Shown here piece after piece: positions 43,421-50,795 of a stretch of 64,000 bases of DNA. The stretch is from Pseudomonadota bacterium. GTDB taxonomy: Bacteria; Pseudomonadota; Gammaproteobacteria; Xanthomonadales; Xanthomonadaceae. How positions within the stretch are numbered: the first letter of the stretch is position 1; each line of letters begins with the position of its first letter. Below the pieces are notes generated by a model. The model was not told the DNA's origin. It saw only the letters and a list, made by a program, of their open reading frames with translations, and did not search any database. Location of the stretch: assembly GCA_023388715.1 (NCBI GenBank), contig JAEWFT010000021.1, positions 62,001 to 126,000 of the forward strand. The letters run 5' to 3'. The position numbers and the translations under genes were made by a program.

Positions 43421-43477
43421 GAGAAATCTGTCCAAGCCGACGCCCCTTTGCGGGGCAACTCAACTCAGGTGTTAGGC
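43421..43477 (+). other. Integron attC-like site, right half well preserved
   Basis: The stretch contains TCCAAGCCGACGCCCC (L''-like side), a TTTGC loop, GGGGCAACTC, and the right core CAACTCAGGTGTTAGGC, ending in GTTAGGC at 43471-43477, which fits the R' consensus GTTRRRY. The left R'' core is not recognisable. The order and spacing are those of an attC recombination site. No integron integrase lies in the window. Confidence 0.5.
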
Positions 43478-43538
43478 GCTGTCCGCTCGCCGCAGCGAGC
43501 GCCGTCGCATCCAAGGTCAACTGGTAAACGAGAACGCC

Positions 43539-44450
43539 ATGCATGGAGTCCACCATCGGAGAAGCTTGGCAATCGCGGTCGCCCTTCTTCTTGCAAACCC
43601 TCCGCTAGTGCTGGCGTCTGACAGAGCAAAGGAGACCGCCTCTGACGTCACACCGCTCAGAGTTATTGATGCGCATACGCACACTGTGTTCTCTGACAGC
43701 CGGGACGCTGCCGGTGGCATCCCACGAACCGAAGAACAATATTTCAAGGAATGGAGCGAGGCGGGCGTTGTTGGTGCGGTCGCACACACAACGATGGAAG
43801 GGGGTGGGGTGCATGACCTGCAAGAACGAAATGTGATCTATTGCGCGGGGATCGGGGAATCGTTCGATAAGAAGCGCGTCGAATCTGGACTCGAGACCGG
43901 CCAATATGGTTGCCTCAAGATCTACCTGGGCTATGCACACCGATACGCCTACGACGAGGCCTACGATGAAGTCTATGAGCTTGCTGAGAAATATGGCGTG
44001 CCGGTGGTATTTCACACAGGCGACACCTACTCGCCGCGGGCCAAGGTCAAGTACGCCGACCCTCTGACAATTGATGAGGTAGCGGTTGACCACCCGAAGG
44101 TGTCATTCGTAATTGCCCACTGCGGAAATCCATGGATTCAATCTGCCGCTGAAGTTGCCTACAAGAACAAGAACGTCTATTTGGAATGCTCCGCGTTCCT
44201 TGTTGGAAATTTCGATCAGATGCCCAAGGACAAGATCGACACTTACATGGTTCAGCCTCTTCGCTGGGTGTTCGGATACGTCGAGGATCCGTCGAAGGTA
44301 ATGTTTGGGACAGACTGGCCCTTGGTAGGAATCAAACAGTATCTCGACGCTTACAAGCGTGCGATCCCTGAGGAGCACTGGCAGCACGTCTTCTATGAGA
44401 ACGCCGCGAGGGTCTTCAATTTCAAGCGGCAGTCAACGCAGGATGACTAG
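43539..44450 (+). CDS. Secreted amidohydrolase-2 family protein
   Basis: The 303-residue protein has a signal peptide MHGVHHRRSLAIAVALLLAN with a predicted cut near VLA/SDR. It has the metal-dependent TIM-barrel pattern VIDAHTHTVFSDS (first HxH), VVFHTGDTYSPRAK, VIAHCGNPW, and FGTDWPLVGIKQY (final Asp). This is the amidohydrolase-2/TatD-like group that hydrolyses or decarboxylates ring compounds and lactones; substrate unknown. Codon use is less GC-rich than core genes. It lies between two attC-like half sites. The start is the ATG at 43539, which keeps the signal peptide. Confidence 0.82.
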   Translation: MHGVHHRRSLAIAVALLLANPPLVLASDRAKETASDVTPLRVIDAHTHTVFSDSRDAAGGIPRTEEQYFKEWSEAGVVGAVAHTTMEGGGVHDLQERNVIYCAGIGESFDKKRVESGLETGQYGCLKIYLGYAHRYAYDEAYDEVYELAEKYGVPVVFHTGDTYSPRAKVKYADPLTIDEVAVDHPKVSFVIAHCGNPWIQSAAEVAYKNKNVYLECSAFLVGNFDQMPKDKIDTYMVQPLRWVFGYVEDPSKVMFGTDWPLVGIKQYLDAYKRAIPEEHWQHVFYENAARVFNFKRQSTQDD

Positions 44451-44470
44451 ACCCACCCCCCGTATGCGGC

Positions 44471-44510
44471 GCCTGACGATTGCTCAAGCCGACGCTCAGC
44501 GCGGCCAAGC
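44471..44510 (+). other. Left half of an attC-like site, followed by a degraded coding remnant
   Basis: GCCTGAC (44471-44477, one base from GCCTAAC, the complement of GTTAGGC) is followed by GATTGCTCAAGCCGACGC, the classic left part of attC. The matching right half is absent. From about 44515 to 44697 a short frame (IAAVRMDDVEWYQEALWVRR, stop at 44695-44697) looks like a tail of some unrecognised protein. Nothing else is seen between 44451 and 44736. Confidence 0.45.
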
Positions 44511-44736
44511 CCTATCCATTGCGACGTGCATCGTGGGTGGCAAGAGCGATGCGACATCGATCGCGGCGGTTCGGATGGACGATGTGGAGTGGTACCAAGA
44601 GGCACTCTGGGTTCGTCGCTATGACACTCGGTCCGGGAAATTTGCCAGCCACCCGAAGAAAGATGTGCACTGCCTCAATGAAGCACGAGGGCTTTAGGCT
44701 TGACGCAGCGGGCAGGCCGCTCGGAGATGACGACGA

Positions 44737-45126
44737 ATGTTGGACAACAAGACTCAAGGCATCACCGGTGTTGGCCAGATCGCCATCACCGTGAGCGACG
44801 TCAGCCAGGCACTCGGCTTCTACCGCGATGCCCTCGGCCTGACGTTTCTGTTCAGTGCCGGCCCTGAGCTTGCCTTCCTGGATGCGGGTGGCGTTCGCCT
44901 CATGCTGACCACGCCGCAAGGTGCAGGCAGCGTCGGTCACAATTCCCTGCTGTACTTCAAGGTGACGCAGATCGAGGCGATCCATCAGGCCATCGTCGAC
45001 CTTGGTGCCACCAGTGAACGCGACCCGCAGCTTGCCGCGAGAATGCCGGACCACGAGCTGTGGAACAGCTTCCTGCGTGACCCTGACGGCAACCTGGTGG
45101 GGCTCATGGAGGAGAAGCGCCAGTGA
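44737..45126 (+). CDS. VOC/glyoxalase-fold family protein
   Basis: The 129-residue protein begins MLDNKTQGITGVGQIAITVS and has the glyoxalase/bleomycin-resistance fold: AITVSDVSQALGFYRDALGL, LAFLDAGGVRLMLTTP and FLRDPDGNLVGLMEE. It has a possible metal site with a Gln early and a Glu at the C-terminal strand (VGLMEE). VOC proteins catalyse varied reactions on metal-bound substrates; substrate unknown. It ends at 45126, 59 bases before the next ATG. Confidence 0.85.
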   Translation: MLDNKTQGITGVGQIAITVSDVSQALGFYRDALGLTFLFSAGPELAFLDAGGVRLMLTTPQGAGSVGHNSLLYFKVTQIEAIHQAIVDLGATSERDPQLAARMPDHELWNSFLRDPDGNLVGLMEEKRQ

Positions 45127-45185
45127 TCGTCGGTGCACGCCCATCAGACCAGGTGCCAAGCGGCATCCTCAAAGGAGCCCGGGAA

Positions 45186-45761
45186 ATGGACATGTCGCTA
45201 ACCCAGGCGCAGACGGACATGCGCCACGGCTACTACAGCGGAGGCACTGGGATCCTCGCTTCGGCGATCGCCTGGTTCACCGCAGCCGCCGTTGCCTTGC
45301 TGGTGTCGCCTCAATCAGCGGTCTGGACGCTGCTGATCGGCGGCATGTTCATCTATCCGGTGGGGCTCCTGCTCTGCAAGCTGCTGGGCGCGCGCGGCAG
45401 CCACACCAAGGGCAACCCGCTCGGCCAGCTCGCCGGCGCCAGCACGTTCTGGCTCATCTTCTGCCTGCCGACCGCCTACCTGCTCAGCGTGCGGCACCCG
45501 ACCCTGTTCTTTCCGGCAATGCTGCTGATCATTGGCGGGCGCTACCTGGTGTTCGCCACCCTGTATGGCATGAGGCTCTACTGGACGTTGGGCCTGGTCC
45601 TGGCCGGTGCGGGGTTTGCGTTGGCAGCCCTCGATGCGTCGGCCTTCGTGGGCGCCCTGGCCGGCGCCACGATTGAGGCCGTGTTTGCCATCGCCTGCAT
45701 CGTCCAGCATCGGCGCTGGTCGCGGGCTGACAATGCAGTCAAGCCGGAGCAGGTTGCCTGA
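45186..45761 (+). CDS. Multi-pass membrane protein (DUF7010-like)
   Basis: The 191-residue protein begins MDMSLTQAQTDMRHGYYSGG, with AAAGGAG upstream. It has about six hydrophobic segments (for example ILASAIAWFTAAAVALLVSP, LLIGGMFIYPVGLLLCKLLG, WLIFCLPTAYLLS, FVGALAGATIEAVFAIACIV). The N-terminal DMRHGYYSGG-type opening resembles DUF7010 proteins. Function is unknown. It follows the VOC gene on the same strand and may be co-transcribed. Confidence 0.65.
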   Translation: MDMSLTQAQTDMRHGYYSGGTGILASAIAWFTAAAVALLVSPQSAVWTLLIGGMFIYPVGLLLCKLLGARGSHTKGNPLGQLAGASTFWLIFCLPTAYLLSVRHPTLFFPAMLLIIGGRYLVFATLYGMRLYWTLGLVLAGAGFALAALDASAFVGALAGATIEAVFAIACIVQHRRWSRADNAVKPEQVA

Positions 45762-45800
45762 TCCACGTGGCAGCTGGCCCCCCCTCAATAACGGGGTCTC

Positions 45801-46277
45801 GTGAACAAGTTCATCGTACTCGCCGTGGTGCTTGCGCTTGCGCCTGTTGCCGCTGATGCCTGTGGGACGCGCGCCCCAGCCGTGCAGGCAAACATCGATG
45901 CGGCCGAGCTGGCCGCGCTTGAAAAGCTCACCGTGGCTGCAGCCCACTCGGCGGATGCCGTGTTCATCGGTTCCGTCACGCAACTGGCAAGGCCGGCGCA
46001 GGGTGCGGGCGGGCAGGGCTCCGTCAGCTTTGCGGTCGAGGCGAGCCTGAAAGGTCAGGTTCCAGACGCGTATACCGCCTCCTGGAAGGAGCACTTCGTG
46101 TACTCCTGCCAGCCATCGGCCATGTTCCACAACGTGGGGTTCCGGGACGGCGGCACGTTCATCGTCTACGTCCGCGATGGTCGGGTGATCCGCTCGGCCG
46201 CCGCCGACCACCTGCGCAGTGGATTGCTGACGCTGGAGCATGAGCGGGCGATCGTCGTGGACGCGAAGGGGAGCTAG
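45801..46277 (+). CDS. Secreted protein of unknown function
   Basis: The 158-residue protein starts at a GTG (45801) with a signal peptide MNKFIVLAVVLALAPVAADA followed by CGTRAPAVQA. Cysteines are at the mature N-terminus and in FVYSCQPSAMF; they could form a disulfide. The middle (HSADAVFIGSVTQLARPAQG) and end (FRDGGTFIVYVRDGRVIRS) form likely beta strands, a pattern like small beta-barrel or NTR-type secreted proteins. No family is recognised with confidence. Confidence 0.6.
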   Translation: MNKFIVLAVVLALAPVAADACGTRAPAVQANIDAAELAALEKLTVAAAHSADAVFIGSVTQLARPAQGAGGQGSVSFAVEASLKGQVPDAYTASWKEHFVYSCQPSAMFHNVGFRDGGTFIVYVRDGRVIRSAAADHLRSGLLTLEHERAIVVDAKGS

Positions 46278-46322
46278 GGCTACGGTGGATGGCTGATTTC
46301 GCTGACACGGAGGAAGATTGGG

Positions 46323-46964
46323 ATGCGCAGACTCTTGCTTGTACTCGTGTTGGTGGCGGTCACGGGTTTTGTTGGGTATCGGTGGTCGAATTCTCGGGGA
46401 ATGTCGATCGATGCCGCGGTCAAGAACCCGGCGCTCGCGCCGAGCCCGGCAGTTGAGCAAGAACAAACGAAACCAATTTTGCCAGCCGCGGCAGCACTGC
46501 CGGAGAGGGGGCAACGGAAGCTGGCGTGGTCATCAATTGAGCGCACGTTGATCACCGGCAACGCTGTTGACGCACGTGAGATGCAGCGTCTGATCTCGGC
46601 CGACGCAAAGCAATTCGGGGTCGCAATGGACATGCTGCAGGCGGAGATGCTGAGTGATCCAGTCGCCCGTGAGTTCGGGCGGGACTATCGCGAGTTGCTG
46701 GTTGCTGAACTGCGTTCCGACGAGGCTCAAGCAGTTGCGCTCGAAAGATTCGCCTGCAGCGGACAGCTGTGCATGGCCCAGCTGTCTGGCGAGAAAGCGG
46801 GGTGGGAGAGTTTTGTCTCAGGGTTGTCCGAGGGGGCGAACAAATTCCCGGCTGCCACCCGCTCGATCTATTCGTATCGTGACCCGGTAACGGGCACGCT
46901 GGATCATCGGTTGATCTTCACTTCGAACCCGGAGATCAATGGGTTCCGCGTTGACGTCCGATAG
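46323..46964 (+). CDS. Membrane-anchored protein of unknown function
   Basis: The 213-residue protein begins MRRLLLVLVLVAVTGFVGYR, a signal anchor, followed by a low-complexity Pro/Ala/Gln linker (residues about 30-60) and a globular part with two cysteines in FACSGQLCMAQL that may form a disulfide. The C-terminal DHRLIFTSNPEINGFRVDVR is polar. The domain likely lies in the periplasm. I do not recognise the family. It stands alone. Confidence 0.6.
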   Translation: MRRLLLVLVLVAVTGFVGYRWSNSRGMSIDAAVKNPALAPSPAVEQEQTKPILPAAAALPERGQRKLAWSSIERTLITGNAVDAREMQRLISADAKQFGVAMDMLQAEMLSDPVAREFGRDYRELLVAELRSDEAQAVALERFACSGQLCMAQLSGEKAGWESFVSGLSEGANKFPAATRSIYSYRDPVTGTLDHRLIFTSNPEINGFRVDVR

Positions 46965-47139
46965 CCACCGGATCGGCATCCTCCGTAAGCTTGGCTGACC
47001 ATGCGTGGCGACGTGTAGCTTGGGCCCAGGGATCGTGGAGACGGTGTGGCAGGCGTCTCGATCCTTCTTGTCGTTCTCGGCTGTATTCTCGCAGCCGTGG
47101 CGCTTGCTGTTCGGTTCGCTGGCACCGATGCCATCCTGA

Positions 47140-47250
47140 CAGGTGTTCGGCCCGGTGAACGGCGGAAAGGTCAGCGTGTTCTCGCCCGGCAAACCAGGGC
47201 AGGGCGCGGAGTTCGTGGTGGAGTTGCCGCTGATGCAGACCGCGCGTTAA
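47140..47250 (+). pseudogene. Remnant of a histidine kinase HATPase C-terminus
   Basis: The short frame reads QVFGPVNGGKVSVFSPGKPG then QGAEFVVELPLMQTAR and stops at TAA 47248-47250. GGKVSVFSPG...GAEFVVELPL is the last strand-loop-strand of a kinase ATPase domain (usually HGG...SPGxGxGAEF). Everything upstream of about 20 residues is missing. Between 46965 and 47139 I see only a weak hydrophobic frame starting at a GTG (47046) that breaks off at this remnant. Confidence 0.6.
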
Positions 47251-47268
47251 CGGGCGCGGGCGTCCTTC

Positions 47269-47528
47269 ATGCAACGGCTTGCCAGGACGCACGCCAACTG
47301 CGTCGAGAGCCTGCCCATCTTTGGTGGGCTGATGCTCGTCGCCATCGCCACCGGCAGGACGGCCGTGACCGATCCCTGGCCTACGTGTTCCTTGCCAGCC
47401 GGCTGTTGCAGTCGCTGGTGCATCTGATGTCGGTGAGTCCCGCTGCCGTTACCATTCGCTTCACCGCGTTTGCGGTGCAGAGGGCAATCGGGTTGTACTG
47501 GGCTTTCATGCTGCTGGCGTCAGCGTGA
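47269..47528 (+). pseudogene. MAPEG-like membrane protein remnant with a frameshift
   Basis: The sequence reads MQRLARTHANCVESLPIFGG and LMLVAIATGRTAVTDP in one frame, then LAYVFLASRLLQSLVHLMSV onward to MLLASA in the next frame (stop at 47526-47528). This is the MAPEG pattern (HANxxExLP, ASRLLQSLVH). The frame changes at GATCCCTGG (47371-47379), where one C appears lost from a CCCC run. It lacks the N-terminal part of the family. The remaining 47529-47601 stretch holds no gene. Confidence 0.6.
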
Positions 47529-47601
47529 GGCCTGGCGAGTCTTTGGAGCCGCCGCGTCGCAGTGCGCACTCAATCGGGTGTTACCGCCATTGGAGACCAT
47601 C

Positions 47602-47853
47602 GTGGACATCGATTTCGTCTGCCGCTTCCTGACCTGGTCGCTGGTCATCAACTACGTGATCCTGCTGACCTGGTTCGCCGCGTTCGTCCTTGCACGTGGC
47701 TTCATGCGCCAGCTGCATGGCCGCTGGTTCAGCCTCTCCGACCAGGCCTTCGATGCGATCCACTACGGCGCCATGGCGAGCTACAAGCTGGCGATCTTCA
47801 TGTTCAACCTGGTGCCGCTGCTGGCGTTGTGGGTTGTGCGGGGCGGCGGCTGA
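47602..47853 (+). CDS. DUF6868-like small membrane protein
   Basis: The 83-residue protein starts at a GTG (47602; a TTG at 47590 is also in frame) and reads VDIDFVCRFLTWSLVINYVI with two or three membrane segments (NYVILLTWFAAFVLARG and YKLAIFMFNLVPLLALWVV) and the family block LHGRWFSLSDQAFDAIHYGA. DUF6868 proteins are of unknown function. Confidence 0.75.
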   Translation: MDIDFVCRFLTWSLVINYVILLTWFAAFVLARGFMRQLHGRWFSLSDQAFDAIHYGAMASYKLAIFMFNLVPLLALWVVRGGG

Positions 47854-47927
47854 GAAGGCGTTCAGGCGGAGGCCGATGCGCGCCGCGGCCTTAGTTGGGT
47901 ATTGGGCATTTGTTGGAGAAACTGCCG

Positions 47928-48317
47928 ATGGGCTGGATCAGCTGGCTCTGCTCTCCGCGGCGTTCGCCTTCCTGCCATTGCGGCGCAGTGCGCCTCACGC
48001 TGCCACAGGCGCCGGACAAGGCGACGAGCTGCAACTGCTCGCTTTGCCGGCGCACGGGAGCAATCTGTGCCTACTGCGCACTGGGATCGGTGGCTGTCGA
48101 GGGTCATCCCGAGAACACGGAAGAGTACGTGTGGGGCGACCGGACGCTGCGGAATGTGCGTTGCAAGACCTGCGGCATCATCACGCATTGGGAGCCGCTG
48201 CAAGCGACGCCGGGCGCGCGGCACGGGGTGAACCTGCGCAACTTCGACCCACGCCTGCTGGAGTACGTGGTCGTCCCGCGCTTCGACGGCGCAGATAGCT
48301 GGACATTCCTCGATTGA
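47928..48317 (+). CDS. GFA (glutathione-dependent formaldehyde-activating) family protein
   Basis: The 129-residue protein has the zinc-binding CENP-V/GFA fold, with cysteines C16 and C18 (CHCGAVRL), C35, C37 and C40 (CNCSLCRRTG) and C79 and C82 (CKTCG). Family members are linked to glutathione S-hydroxymethyl adducts, but most are uncharacterised. The start at 47928 (MGWISWLCSPRR) gives an N-terminus slightly unlike the family's usual one; a GGAGA is upstream. Confidence 0.82.
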   Translation: MGWISWLCSPRRSPSCHCGAVRLTLPQAPDKATSCNCSLCRRTGAICAYCALGSVAVEGHPENTEEYVWGDRTLRNVRCKTCGIITHWEPLQATPGARHGVNLRNFDPRLLEYVVVPRFDGADSWTFLD

Positions 48318-48404
48318 GTTGCGGCGCTGCAGACCTTGCGATAACAGGTGCAGGCGTTTGATACCGGCGTGCGATCGGCACGCGTCCCCCGCTGGAGACC
48401 TCCC

Positions 48405-48752
48405 ATGACCTACGTGACCGGGTTCCTGACCCCCGTTCCGAATGAAAACAAGGCGCGTTACATCAAGTCCGCCGAGGTGGCCTGGCCGCTGTTCCAGAAG
48501 TACGGCGCGCTGAAGCAGGTGGAGACCTGGGGCGACAACATCGAGGACGGCAAGACCACCGACTTCAAGCGCGCGGTCAAGCTGGAAGAGGGCGAACAGG
48601 TCGTGTTCTCCTGGCTTGTCTGGCCCGACAAGGCCACTGCAGATGCCGCGTGGGAAAAGATGCAGCAGGATCCCGCCATGCAGGACTTCGACATGCCGTT
48701 TGATGGCAAGCGCATGATCTGGGGCGGTTTCGAGACGATTTTCGAGAGCTGA
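48405..48752 (+). CDS. DUF1428 family protein
   Basis: The 115-residue protein begins MTYVTGFLTPVPNENKARYI and matches DUF1428, a dimeric alpha-beta barrel related in fold to ABM monooxygenases. FDMPFDGKRMIWGGFETIFE is the C-terminal block. Function is unknown. It is a single gene, 88 bases after the GFA gene, and could be in the same transcript. Confidence 0.88.
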   Translation: MTYVTGFLTPVPNENKARYIKSAEVAWPLFQKYGALKQVETWGDNIEDGKTTDFKRAVKLEEGEQVVFSWLVWPDKATADAAWEKMQQDPAMQDFDMPFDGKRMIWGGFETIFES

Positions 48753-48824
48753 CCGGCCAGGGACTGCATCCATTGGCGTGCCCGCTGCGTAAGCACCCTG
48801 ACTTCATCACGGGTGGCGCATGGC

Positions 48825-49649
48825 ATGAAACATCTGGCGGGTTGGTTGTTGGTGGCGGGGGCGCTGGGATTGCCCCAGGCGGGACTGGCGCAGGAGCGTA
48901 ATGCGGCGCTGGTCCCGCTTCCGTCGGTGGACGACTTCACCCGTGGCCAGGATGGCTGGGGGTTCGGGCTGGGCCTTGGCGTGGAGTACGAGTCGGCGTA
49001 CGAGGGCTCGGACGAATTCGGGTTCGAGGTCGAGCCGGCCGGCGGCGTGCAATGGCGGCGCGGCAACGATGTCTTCTACTGGGCGGGCGAATCGATCGGC
49101 TGGCGCGGGCTGCGAGCCGACACCTGGCTGCTGGAAGCCGCGGTGGGCCTGGACGAGGGCCGCGAGGAAGCCGATTCCGACGACGGGCGGCTGGCCGGTC
49201 TCGGCGACGGGGACGAGGAAGCGCAGCTGGTGCTGCAGGCGCGCCGCGCGTTCGGTGCCGATTGGCGTTCCTGGCTGGTGGGCCGCGTGGTGGCGGCCGA
49301 AAGCGGCAACCTGGGCCTGTTGGGCGCGGGCTATCGCTTCGGCCAGCAGATCGACGGCACCGGCTCGGAGATCAACCTGGTTGGCGTGTTCCAAGACAGC
49401 GGACTGGCCAATCGCGATTTCGGCGTCACTGCCGCGCAGGCCGCGGCATCGGGCCTGAGCCCGACCACCCTCAGTGGCGGATTTCGCTCCGTGGGCGTCA
49501 ACTACAACTATCGCCACGCCCTAAACAGGAACTGGCAGGTGTTCGGCGAGGCGCTCTATGAGCGTTACAGCAGCGAGGTACGCAGGAGCCCGATCGCGCG
49601 CAGCGGTTACGAAGCAGAGGTCAGCGTAGGCGTGCTCTACGTCTTCTAG
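48825..49649 (+). CDS. MipA/OmpV family outer membrane protein
   Basis: The 274-residue protein starts MKHLAGWLLVAGALGLPQAG with a signal peptide (cut near LAQ/ERN) and ends in an aromatic beta strand EVSVGVLYVF, as expected for an outer membrane barrel. The blocks GWGFGLGLGVEYESAYEGSD and GVNYNYRHALNRNWQVFGEA match MipA/OmpV. Family members scaffold peptidoglycan enzymes or act as barrels of unclear role. A GTG at 48813 in the same frame is an alternative start. Confidence 0.85.
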   Translation: MKHLAGWLLVAGALGLPQAGLAQERNAALVPLPSVDDFTRGQDGWGFGLGLGVEYESAYEGSDEFGFEVEPAGGVQWRRGNDVFYWAGESIGWRGLRADTWLLEAAVGLDEGREEADSDDGRLAGLGDGDEEAQLVLQARRAFGADWRSWLVGRVVAAESGNLGLLGAGYRFGQQIDGTGSEINLVGVFQDSGLANRDFGVTAAQAAASGLSPTTLSGGFRSVGVNYNYRHALNRNWQVFGEALYERYSSEVRRSPIARSGYEAEVSVGVLYVF

Positions 49650-49729
49650 CGGGCGTCCCGGCGGGGCGCCCAGTGGCGCGACAAGTCGGAGTAAGCTCTT
49701 CCCCGGGCGCGAACCTGGGGAGAAACGCG

Positions 49730-50038
49730 ATGACCCATACCACCATCCTTGTCCGCTACCTCGCCCAGCCGGGCAAGCACGACGAGGCGCTGGCCGCCAT
49801 CCGCGATCTGCTGTCCACGGTGCTGGCCAGGGAGCCGGCGTGCGCGGGGATCGAGATCCTGCAGGAGCTGGACCGGCCGGAAGTGATCACCCTGGTGGAG
49901 CGCTGGCCGGACCGCGACACCTTCCTGGGGCCACACATGCAGCAGCCCCACCTGCAGGCCTTCGTGCAGTCCGCGGGCGCCTTCCTCGCCGGCCCGCCGG
50001 ACATCAGCTTCCACGCGCAGGCGGGGGAGGGCGCATGA
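49730..50038 (+). CDS. Antibiotic biosynthesis monooxygenase (ABM) domain protein
   Basis: The 102-residue protein begins MTHTTILVRYLAQPGKHDEA and has the ABM ferredoxin-like dimeric fold (AREPACAGIEILQELDRPEV, ERWPDRDTFLGPHMQQPHLQ). Such proteins oxidise small polyketide-like or quinol substrates without cofactors, or degrade signals (YgiN/LsrG type); substrate unknown. GGGGAG precedes the start. Its stop overlaps the next start (ATGA at 50035-50038), so it leads a four-gene coupled operon. Confidence 0.82.
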   Translation: MTHTTILVRYLAQPGKHDEALAAIRDLLSTVLAREPACAGIEILQELDRPEVITLVERWPDRDTFLGPHMQQPHLQAFVQSAGAFLAGPPDISFHAQAGEGA

Positions 50039-50268
50039 AACGACAGACCTCCCTGACACCCCGGCGTGCGCGCCTGTTGTTCCTGCTGGCGCTGGCCGGC
50101 TCGCTGGCCGGAACGCTGCTTGGGCCGCGACTGGTGGGCGCGTTTCGCGGCGCGCCGGAATGGCTGCTTCCGGCGATCCTGATGGGCGCGGTGCTGCTGG
50201 CGATGGTGGCCGGCTATGCGACGCTGCACATGCAGCTGGGACCTCCGACGCCAAGGCAGGAGCGGTGA
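50035..50268 (+). CDS. Small membrane protein 1 of the ABM operon
   Basis: The 77-residue protein begins MKRQTSLTPRRARLLFLLAL, has two membrane segments (about residues 14-32 and 45-62), and ends in a basic-polar tail. Its stop overlaps the next GTG (GTGA at 50265-50268). No family is recognised; the first residues are basic, so the N-terminus is probably cytoplasmic. Confidence 0.6.
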   Translation: MKRQTSLTPRRARLLFLLALAGSLAGTLLGPRLVGAFRGAPEWLLPAILMGAVLLAMVAGYATLHMQLGPPTPRQER

Positions 50269-50450
50269 CCGCACACGGCTACCGCCTGCTGGCGGGCGGC
50301 GCGGTGCTTATACTCGGCGGTTGGCTGTTGCCGCTGCTGGCCGGGCGGCTGGGCTTGGACACGCTGCTGCCCGGACCGGCGGTGGGGATCCTGGCGTGGA
50401 GCGTTGCCGCGGCGTTGGGCGGGTTCATCGCCCGCACGGGATTCCGGTGA
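50265..50450 (+). CDS. Small membrane protein 2 of the ABM operon
   Basis: The 61-residue protein starts at GTG 50265 (VTAHGYRLLAGGAVLILGGW) and has two hydrophobic segments (about 8-27 and 38-56) with a short loop. Its stop overlaps the next GTG (GTGA at 50447-50450). No family is recognised. Confidence 0.55.
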   Translation: MTAHGYRLLAGGAVLILGGWLLPLLAGRLGLDTLLPGPAVGILAWSVAAALGGFIARTGFR

Positions 50451-50662
50451 CGCTGGTGCTGTGGGCCGCGGTCTGGAAGCTTGCGCTGCTGGCGCTCTAC
50501 CAGATCGCGGCGCCAGCGGGCGGGGTGTCGGTGCTGGCGCTGCTTCAGTTCAATGCGCTGCCGATGGCACTGAGCCTTGCGGCGACGGTGGTGGGGACCC
50601 TGCTGGGGCAGCGCGTGGCGACACGCGGGCGACGTGGGCCGCCCGATCCCGTAGTGGCGTGA
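50447..50662 (+). CDS. Small membrane protein 3 of the ABM operon
   Basis: The 71-residue protein starts at GTG 50447 (VTLVLWAAVWKLALLALYQI) and has two hydrophobic segments (about 1-20 and 25-49), then a basic tail RVATRGRRGPPDPVVA. It is the last gene before a hairpin terminator. No family is recognised. Confidence 0.55.
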   Translation: MTLVLWAAVWKLALLALYQIAAPAGGVSVLALLQFNALPMALSLAATVVGTLLGQRVATRGRRGPPDPVVA

Positions 50663-50725
50663 TTGGGCCGCTCTGTCGGATCGTGCGCGAGAAACGCATG
50701 CCCACGTAGCCGTGATGACGCATAA

Positions 50726-50756
50726 CGAAAGGCCGATCCCGAGGATCGACCTTTCG
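50726..50756 (+). terminator. Bidirectional terminator at 50.7 kb
   Basis: CGAAAGGCCGATCC (50726-50739) and GGATCGACCTTTCG (50743-50756) pair with one C/A mismatch and a CGA loop. It separates the small-membrane-protein operon from the convergent gene at 50796. Confidence 0.7.
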
Positions 50757-50795
50757 ATAGAGCCCTGTCGGGCGCTCGGTGCGCGTTAGTGCGCG

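Larger units (their letters stand above)
43472..44510 (+). mobile_element. Putative integron gene cassette carrying an amidohydrolase
   Basis: The segment runs from the cut point of the 43471 GTTAGGC to a left attC half at 44471. It is about 1 kb, holds one promoterless-looking gene on the + strand, and has clearly lower GC than the flanks. This is the expected form of a single gene cassette, now immobile because the right half of its own attC is missing. Confidence 0.4.

Noticed and set aside
47046..47528. An intact 160-residue membrane protein
   Set aside because: The frame joins a weak hydrophobic start, antisense-like Arg-rich filler from the kinase remnant and part of MAPEG in a different frame; the pieces have separate origins.
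47560..47590. A third attC-like right half (CACTCAATCGGGTGTTACC)
   Set aside because: The core would read GTTACCG, which breaks the GTTRRRY rule, and no partner half is visible.
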